From positions 1-5,903 of the forward strand of contig JAAYTC010000105.1 in assembly GCA_012518155.1 (NCBI GenBank): 5,903 nucleotides of DNA. The letters run 5' to 3'. Each line of letters opens with the position of its first letter. Within the stretch, counting starts at the first letter, position 1. The notes below the pieces were generated by a model that worked only from the letters and a program-made list of their open reading frames with translations, was not told where the DNA came from and ran no database searches. This DNA is from Bacteroidales bacterium. GTDB taxonomy: Bacteria; Bacteroidota; Bacteroidia; Bacteroidales; Dysgonomonadaceae. Below are positions 1-3,765 of the stretch, one piece after another. The position numbers and the translations under genes are program-made.

Positions 1-50
1 CATCAGGAGCAGGGGTACAAGTGTTTTTTGAAAGTTATGGAAAAAATTTT

Positions 51-125
51 CGGGGTGTAGCACAGTCCGGTTAGTGTACCTGCTTTGGGAGCAGGGGGTC
101 GCGAGTTCGAATCCCGCCACCCCGA
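51..125 (+). tRNA. tRNA-Pro (anticodon TGG)
   Basis: The segment folds as a complete cloverleaf. The acceptor stem CGGGGTG (51-57) pairs fully with CACCCCG (118-124), followed by discriminator A125. The D-stem is 60-63 with 74-77. The anticodon stem CCTGC/GCAGG (79-83 with 91-95) encloses the loop TTTGGGA, giving anticodon TGG at 86-88. The T-loop is TTCGAAT (106-112). UGG decodes proline codons, and an initial C1-G72 pair fits bacterial tRNA-Pro. CCA is not encoded (the next bases are CGA), so the 3' end would be added enzymatically. One oddity is an A104-C114 mismatch in the fourth T-stem pair. I see no TAnnTTTG promoter in the 50 bases upstream, so it may be transcribed from outside the window. 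Confidence 0.96.
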
Positions 126-134
126 CGAAATTTT

Positions 135-174
135 AAAAGCACTTATCAGTATTTTCTGGTTGGTGCTTTTTTCT
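135..174 (+). terminator. Intrinsic terminator after tRNA-Pro, probably bidirectional
   Basis: AAAAGCAC (135-142) pairs perfectly with GTGCTTTT (163-170). After a T-T mismatch the stem continues with ATCAG (145-149) against CTGGT (156-160), closing a six-base loop. On the plus strand the hairpin ends in a run of six T (167-172), ideal for stopping the tRNA transcript. On the minus strand the same hairpin ends in TTTTAAAATTT and lies just past the stop codon of the glycerophosphodiesterase gene, so it probably serves both convergent units. Confidence 0.8.
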
Positions 175-186
175 TACCCGGCGATT

Positions 187-1029
187 TTATTTAATATTCA
201 CCTCTTTTATATGGTTGTCAGCCCAGCGTTTGACCTGAACGGGTACATCGGAGCATAAGTAATCGCAACCCAACGCCACGCCCAACCGAAAGTCCTCAAT
301 GCTTCTGCCCGGCCAACAGCTCACCAAAACACCGGCTTCTTGCGCCTGTTTTACGCTTGCCCGGCTGGTTCCATCCAAGTTGCACCCCAATCTGTTTAGG
401 CCCAACTCCAACGTTTCACGGACGGTTTCCTCCGAACAGGGTTTTGAAGTGATGAAAAGCATATCGGCATCGGGGTAGGTTTCCTTTATGTAACGAAGGG
501 GGCGTTTGTCGAAAGAGGTGAAAAGATAAGTTGATGAAGCAGGTTTCTTCGGCATGACCATACCATACAATTGATCGCAGTATTGCTCGAGTTTTTCTTG
601 TGGATAGTGCTTTTCGTTGGTTTTCATCTCCAGCTCGAGATAGATGCCAGGTTTGTCCGCGAAGTAGTCAAGCAGCTCCCCTAAAAACAGAATGGGATTG
701 CCCTTCTTTGTTGTTATAGCCTTGAGTTCTGAAGAGGTTAACTCCTCAATGGATCCCTGTTGCCCAGTCATCCTTTCTAGGGATGCGTCGTGAAAAATAA
801 CCAGTTCGCCGTCTTTGGATAATCGCACGTCGGTCTCGAATCCTCGCAGCCCTTCGTTGTAGCTGCTTTCAAAGGCAGATAGGGTGTTTTCGTCAAATTC
901 ATAGGCACCCCCTCTGTGCGCGAATAGTTGAACGGTTTTTGTTTGGCTTGCAGCAGTCTCAGGAAAGAAAAATAAGGAGCTTGCTGCCATGCAATAGAAG
1001 CAAATTAAGTTTTTTAGTGAATAGGTCAT
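187..1029 (-). CDS. Exported glycerophosphodiester phosphodiesterase (GDPD family)
   Basis: The 280-residue product is predicted to hydrolyse glycerophosphodiesters to sn-glycerol 3-phosphate and an alcohol, scavenging lipid headgroup material. The GDPD TIM-barrel signatures appear in order: AHRGG with catalytic His38, ENTLSAF (47-53), ETD with metal ligands Glu65 and Asp67, FHD with the second catalytic His80, and ELEMK, where Glu134 is the likely third metal ligand. Residues 1-28 form a signal peptide ending near AAS-Q; neither Cys10 nor Cys13 sits in a lipobox, so a soluble periplasmic enzyme is expected. A start at Met14 would leave too short a signal. Late in the barrel CWPGR stands where many relatives have a WTVN-like motif, so substrate choice may differ. 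It has its own promoter and ends against the tRNA-Pro terminator. The family is secure; the exact substrate is not. Confidence 0.93.
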   Translation of the reverse strand: MTYSLKNLICFYCMAASSLFFFPETAASQTKTVQLFAHRGGAYEFDENTLSAFESSYNEGLRGFETDVRLSKDGELVIFHDASLERMTGQQGSIEELTSSELKAITTKKGNPILFLGELLDYFADKPGIYLELEMKTNEKHYPQEKLEQYCDQLYGMVMPKKPASSTYLFTSFDKRPLRYIKETYPDADMLFITSKPCSEETVRETLELGLNRLGCNLDGTSRASVKQAQEAGVLVSCWPGRSIEDFRLGVALGCDYLCSDVPVQVKRWADNHIKEVNIK

Positions 1030-1066
1030 AATTTAAATATTTAAGTTTCCCACCTTTTTCTAAATA

Positions 1067-1097
1067 CAAAGCTACAATTATTAGTTCGATGGGCAAA
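1067..1097 (-). promoter_or_regulatory. Bacteroides-type promoter for the glycerophosphodiesterase gene
   Basis: Read on the minus strand, TTTG (1097-1094) is followed after exactly 19 bases by TAGCTTTG (1074-1067), a full match to the Bacteroidota -33 TTTG / -7 TAnnTTTG pattern. Transcription would start near 1060, giving a leader of about 30 bases before the ATG at 1029. The leader is A/T-rich with no clear Shine-Dalgarno sequence and contains a 12-base palindrome at 1033-1044. Confidence 0.7.
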
Positions 1098-1184
1098 CTC
1101 AGGTTTACCCTCGTACTTCTATAGAAAAAAGTTTTATCGGACAACAGTGTTTGAGAATAGAGATCACCCGGCAAGTGGGTTGAC

Positions 1185-1691
1185 TTAGTGCTCTTTCAGG
1201 ACCTCCGCGAAGTCTTCCAGGTTTTCATCCACGTAGTGGGCAATAATGGCGATCTCCTCCTCTTCGATATAGAAGAATTTTTCTTCTAGCTCATCGAATT
1301 GCTCGAATTTCTCGTACATGGCCATGAACTCCTCCTCGGTGGCATCCTTTTCTAACTCTTCGCTATGCGCGTCATAGATCTCTTTGCCCTTGTAGAGGAT
1401 TTTGGATAAACCTTTCGCGCCCATAAGTCGTAAAGCCTTGGCCACGGGGTTGTTGAATATGTAGCCGCCATACCCGTTCTGGATCAATTGCACGAAACCA
1501 CCCACGTTAATCTCTTCCGTGAAGAACCGTAACGCGAGCAAGGTGTGTTGATACCCGTTAAGCCGGTCCATGTTGTCGGCCGTGATATCTCCACCCAGTA
1601 CTTCGAGGTAGGCATCGGTAAACAGCTTGAGGAACTCGTCCATCCCCTTTTCAGCGGCTTCCACGATCTTTTTTTCTTGAATTTGTATCAT
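1185..1691 (-). CDS. DUF4375 / DMP19-family small acidic protein
   Basis: The 168-residue protein has no signal peptide or membrane segment, so it should be cytoplasmic. The central NVGGFVQLIQNGYGG (62-76) resembles the DUF4375 (DMP19) motif NGGFxQxxxNxxG, and the C-terminal FYIEEEEIAIIAHYVDENLEDF matches the family's closing helices. It is strongly acidic, with Glu/Asp-rich stretches at 111-121 and 127-146. The Neisseria member DMP19 is described as a DNA mimic that binds the repressor NHTF. Most relatives are uncharacterised, so that role should not be carried over on family membership alone. The Met1 start gives the full N-terminal helix; Met17 is an alternative. It is divergent from the DUF1015 gene and lies 155 bp upstream of the glycerophosphodiesterase gene, which has a separate promoter. 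No clear terminator follows it. Confidence 0.82.
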   Translation of the reverse strand: MIQIQEKKIVEAAEKGMDEFLKLFTDAYLEVLGGDITADNMDRLNGYQHTLLALRFFTEEINVGGFVQLIQNGYGGYIFNNPVAKALRLMGAKGLSKILYKGKEIYDAHSEELEKDATEEEFMAMYEKFEQFDELEEKFFYIEEEEIAIIAHYVDENLEDFAEVLKEH

Positions 1692-1741
1692 CCGGTTCTC
1701 GTGTTTGTGAGATTTATTTCTATTGTTGTTTGAAATTAGTA

Positions 1742-1774
1742 CAAATATAATATCTAAGAAACGATTTTGTCCAA
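1742..1774 (-). promoter_or_regulatory. Candidate promoter for the DMP19-family gene
   Basis: The minus strand carries TATATTTG (1749-1742), a full TAnnTTTG match. The nearest -33-like TTG (1774-1772) is 22 bases upstream, slightly wider than the usual 19-21. Transcription would start near 1735, about 45 bases before the ATG at 1691. The -7 element is convincing and the -33 weaker. Confidence 0.5.
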
Positions 1775-1823
1775 TCTTCTCTGCACAACCTGTGAGAAAT
1801 TGCTCTTAAACATCGCGAATAGC

Positions 1824-1887
1824 GGGTTATTTCATACGACCATGCGGTTTTCAAAAGAAAATCATGTAAATTTGCGAGAAATAACCC
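1824..1887. repeat. Perfect 10-bp inverted repeat around the DUF1015 promoter
   Basis: GGGTTATTTC (1824-1833) and GAAATAACCC (1878-1887) are exact reverse complements separated by 44 bases. The -7 element of the DUF1015 gene (1867-1874) lies between the arms, and the right arm covers the expected transcription start. The arms could be paired operator half-sites or the ends of a small invertible segment. A 10-bp repeat at this spacing can also arise by chance in a window of this size. Confidence 0.5.
1867..1874 (+). promoter_or_regulatory. Candidate -7 element for the DUF1015 gene
   Basis: TAAATTTG matches TAnnTTTG fully and is identical to the -7 element of the Lrp-type gene at 3192-3199. 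Transcription would begin near 1881, about 27 bases before the ATG at 1908. No TTG lies at the expected -33 position (GCGG at 1844-1847), so the promoter may be weak or activator-dependent. If it is real, the in-frame reading upstream to 1767 is not translated, which supports the 1908 start. Confidence 0.5.
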
Positions 1888-1907
1888 TAATAATAACAAT
1901 CATAAAA

Positions 1908-3149
1908 ATGTTAGTAAAACCTTTCAGAGGCGTTCGACCGCCAAAAAAATTCGTGAAAGAAGTGGCTTCGCGCCCCTATGATGTGTTGAATTCCGAAGAA
2001 GCACGAAAAGAAGCCGAAGGGAACGAGAAATCACTTTACCGTATAATTAAGCCCGAGATCGATTTTCCATCGGGAAAAGATGAGCATGACCCGGATGTGT
2101 ACGAGAAAGCCGTTGAAAATTTCAAGATATTTCAAGATAGAGGCTGGTTGGTACAAGACGATAAAGAGATGTACTACGTGTACGCGCAAACCATGAATAA
2201 TAAAACGCAGTATGGCTGGGTCGTGGGTGCTCACGTGGAAGACTATATGACCGGGAAAATAAAAAAGCACGAACTTACTCGTCGAGATAAAGAAGAGGAT
2301 CGGATGAAGCACGTGCGTGTCACGGATGCCAATATCGAACCCGTGTTTTTCGCGTATCCATACAACAGCGAGTTAGATCAAGTAGCAAAAGCTGTCACCA
2401 CAGGGCAACCGGAATATGATTTTGTTGCTGACGATGGTGTGGGGCATCGTTTCTGGCTGGTATCGAATGACGAAGATATCCAACGTGTAACCGATGCATT
2501 CGCCTCTATGCCGGAAATGTATATCGCGGATGGGCATCATCGTTCTGCTGCCGCCGCGTTGGTGGGTGCAGAAAAAGCCAGCAATAACCCTAACCATACC
2601 GGGAATGAGGAATACAACTATTTTATGGCAGTATGTTTTCCCGATAATCAACTAACAATTATTGATTATAACCGAGTGGTAAAAGACCTCAATGGATTAA
2701 CTTCGGAGGAGTTTATTCAAAAACTGGAACATCATTTCGTGGTGGAACCTTCCGGCTCGGAAATCCAAAGGCCGCGTAACTTGCATAGTTTTTCTATTTA
2801 CCTCGATGGGCGTTCATTTAGCGTGACGGCAAAGCCGGGTACGTTCGATGATAATGACCCAATTGGACAACTCGACGTGACCATCGTATCGAATCTTATC
2901 TTAGACGAGATATTGGGTATTAAAGATCTTCGTAGTGATACTCGGGTCGACTTCGTGGGAGGGATCCGCGGGCTGAACGAACTCAAAGAGCGAGTAGATA
3001 GCGGTGAGATGGCTTTGGCGATCGCTCTCTATCCCGTTTCGATGAAGCAGCTGATGGAAATTGCGGATACAGGGAATATCATGCCCCCGAAAACAACTTG
3101 GTTTGAACCAAAACTTCGTTCGGGATTGGTGATACATAAACTAAAATAA
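1908..3149 (+). CDS. DUF1015 (COG4198) family protein, possible ParB/Srx-like fold
   Basis: The 413-residue cytoplasmic protein belongs to the DUF1015 family. Its start MLVKPFRGVRPP and the following VASRPYDV (19-26) are typical of the family's N-terminus. Other recognisable blocks are IADGHHRSAAA (206-216, with Asp208, His210, His211 and Arg212), DTRVDFVGGIRG (344-355) and the C-terminal MPPKTTWFEPK (392-402). Length and both ends fit a full-length member. The frame stays open back to 1767, but that stretch contains the promoter and does not look like family sequence, so ATG 1908 is chosen. The DGHHR block recalls the ParB/sulfiredoxin superfamily, which includes free-serine kinases of the SerK/SbnI type. 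From memory, Bacteroides relatives sit beside serC and serA, but no serine genes are visible here. Function is unproven. There is no Shine-Dalgarno sequence; the leader is A-rich. Confidence 0.88.
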   Translation: MLVKPFRGVRPPKKFVKEVASRPYDVLNSEEARKEAEGNEKSLYRIIKPEIDFPSGKDEHDPDVYEKAVENFKIFQDRGWLVQDDKEMYYVYAQTMNNKTQYGWVVGAHVEDYMTGKIKKHELTRRDKEEDRMKHVRVTDANIEPVFFAYPYNSELDQVAKAVTTGQPEYDFVADDGVGHRFWLVSNDEDIQRVTDAFASMPEMYIADGHHRSAAAALVGAEKASNNPNHTGNEEYNYFMAVCFPDNQLTIIDYNRVVKDLNGLTSEEFIQKLEHHFVVEPSGSEIQRPRNLHSFSIYLDGRSFSVTAKPGTFDDNDPIGQLDVTIVSNLILDEILGIKDLRSDTRVDFVGGIRGLNELKERVDSGEMALAIALYPVSMKQLMEIADTGNIMPPKTTWFEPKLRSGLVIHKLK

Positions 3150-3169
3150 GCGTATTCGTTTTATTTTTA

Positions 3170-3199
3170 TTGCAACGCGGATTTTTTGTATTAAATTTG
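3170..3199 (+). promoter_or_regulatory. Bacteroides-type promoter for the Lrp/AsnC gene
   Basis: TTG (3170-3172) is followed after 19 bases by TAAATTTG (3192-3199), a good -33/-7 pair. Transcription would start near 3206, giving a leader of about 35 bases. This indicates the regulator can be expressed independently of the DUF1015 gene that ends 91 bp before it. An A/T inverted repeat (TTTTA 3214-3218, TAAAA 3228-3232) lies just downstream in the leader. Confidence 0.7.
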
Positions 3200-3240
3200 C
3201 CGTAAATGGGCTGTTTTAGTAACAATTTAAAAGTAGATGT

Positions 3241-3723
3241 ATGGCACATCATGATTTAGATGAACTGGACGAGAAAATATTGAGAGCTATCGTCGAAAAT
3301 GCGCGCACTCCTTTCTTGGAAATAGCGCGTGAGTGTAATGTTTCGGGTGCAGCCATTCATCAGCGTGTGCAGAAACTGACCAACCTTGGGGTAATTAAAG
3401 GCTCTGAATTCCTCGTGGATGCCGAAAAGTTGGGTTATGAAACGTGTGCCTTCGTTGGCCTCTTTCTGACATCGCCCTCGACTTTCGACCACGTGGTGCA
3501 AGAGCTGGAAAAAATCCCCGAGGTGGTGGAATGTTATTATACTACCGGGCAATACGATTTGCTAATAAAGGTGTTCGCGAAAAACAATAAAGACCTGCTG
3601 CGAATCATTCATAACGAGTTGCAACCTCTTGGTTTGGCTAGAACGGAAACGTTGATATCGTTCAAGGATGCTTTCCGTAAAAAGTTTCCCATCAATTTTA
3701 TCTCCCCCTATCCAGGCGAATAG
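3241..3723 (+). CDS. Lrp/AsnC-family transcriptional regulator
   Basis: The 160-residue protein has the standard two-domain layout. An N-terminal winged helix-turn-helix begins LDELDEKILRAI; its recognition helix is about residues 35-49 (SGAAIHQRVQKLTNL), with the wing following GVIKG. A C-terminal RAM (ACT-like) effector domain spans about 68-142 and includes the TGQYDLLIKV strand-turn (102-111). Members form dimers, octamers or larger discs, bind small metabolites, often amino acids, and act as global or local regulators. The length is normal and no key segment is missing. ATG 3241 is the only sensible start, because LDELDxxIL follows almost at once. It has its own promoter and is followed after 42 bp by the GH92 gene in the same direction. 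The effector and targets cannot be read from sequence; autoregulation is common in the family. Confidence 0.95.
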   Translation: MAHHDLDELDEKILRAIVENARTPFLEIARECNVSGAAIHQRVQKLTNLGVIKGSEFLVDAEKLGYETCAFVGLFLTSPSTFDHVVQELEKIPEVVECYYTTGQYDLLIKVFAKNNKDLLRIIHNELQPLGLARTETLISFKDAFRKKFPINFISPYPGE

Positions 3724-3753
3724 TGTTGTCAGGTTAATGCTTGTAAACCATAA

Positions 3754-3760
3754 AGAAGGG
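3754..3760 (+). promoter_or_regulatory. Shine-Dalgarno-like site before the GH92 gene
   Basis: AGAAGGG lies five bases before ATG 3766 and can pair with the 16S anti-Shine-Dalgarno sequence. It is the clearest such site in the window, where the other genes have A/T-rich leaders, and it supports the chosen start. It would also suit internal translation initiation on a message shared with the Lrp-type gene. Confidence 0.45.
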
Positions 3761-3765
3761 ACAAG

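Noticed and set aside
1..60. An open frame from the left edge, ending at a TAG inside the tRNA (58-60), as a possible gene tail
   Set aside because: Only 19 codons are visible, the frame runs into the tRNA, and the stop comes from the tRNA's own TA at positions 8-9. Another frame is also open here, so there is no basis for calling a gene.
51..125. tRNA-Pro as an integration site for a mobile element
   Set aside because: No integrase is present, no second copy of the tRNA 3' end is seen in the window, and the tRNA is followed directly by its terminator and ordinary genes.
1166..1180. Small hairpin (ACCC/GGGT) after the DMP19-like gene as a terminator
   Set aside because: The stem has only four pairs, and the nearest T-run on the minus strand is about 30 bases further on.
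3150..3187. GCGT/ACGC hairpin followed by a T-run as a terminator for the DUF1015 gene
   Set aside because: There are four pairs around a 20-base loop, and the -33 element of the next promoter falls inside it, so it is too weak to call.
3732..3749. GGTT/AACC hairpin between the Lrp-type and GH92 genes
   Set aside because: There are four pairs with a ten-base loop and no following T-tract, so it is not a credible terminator.
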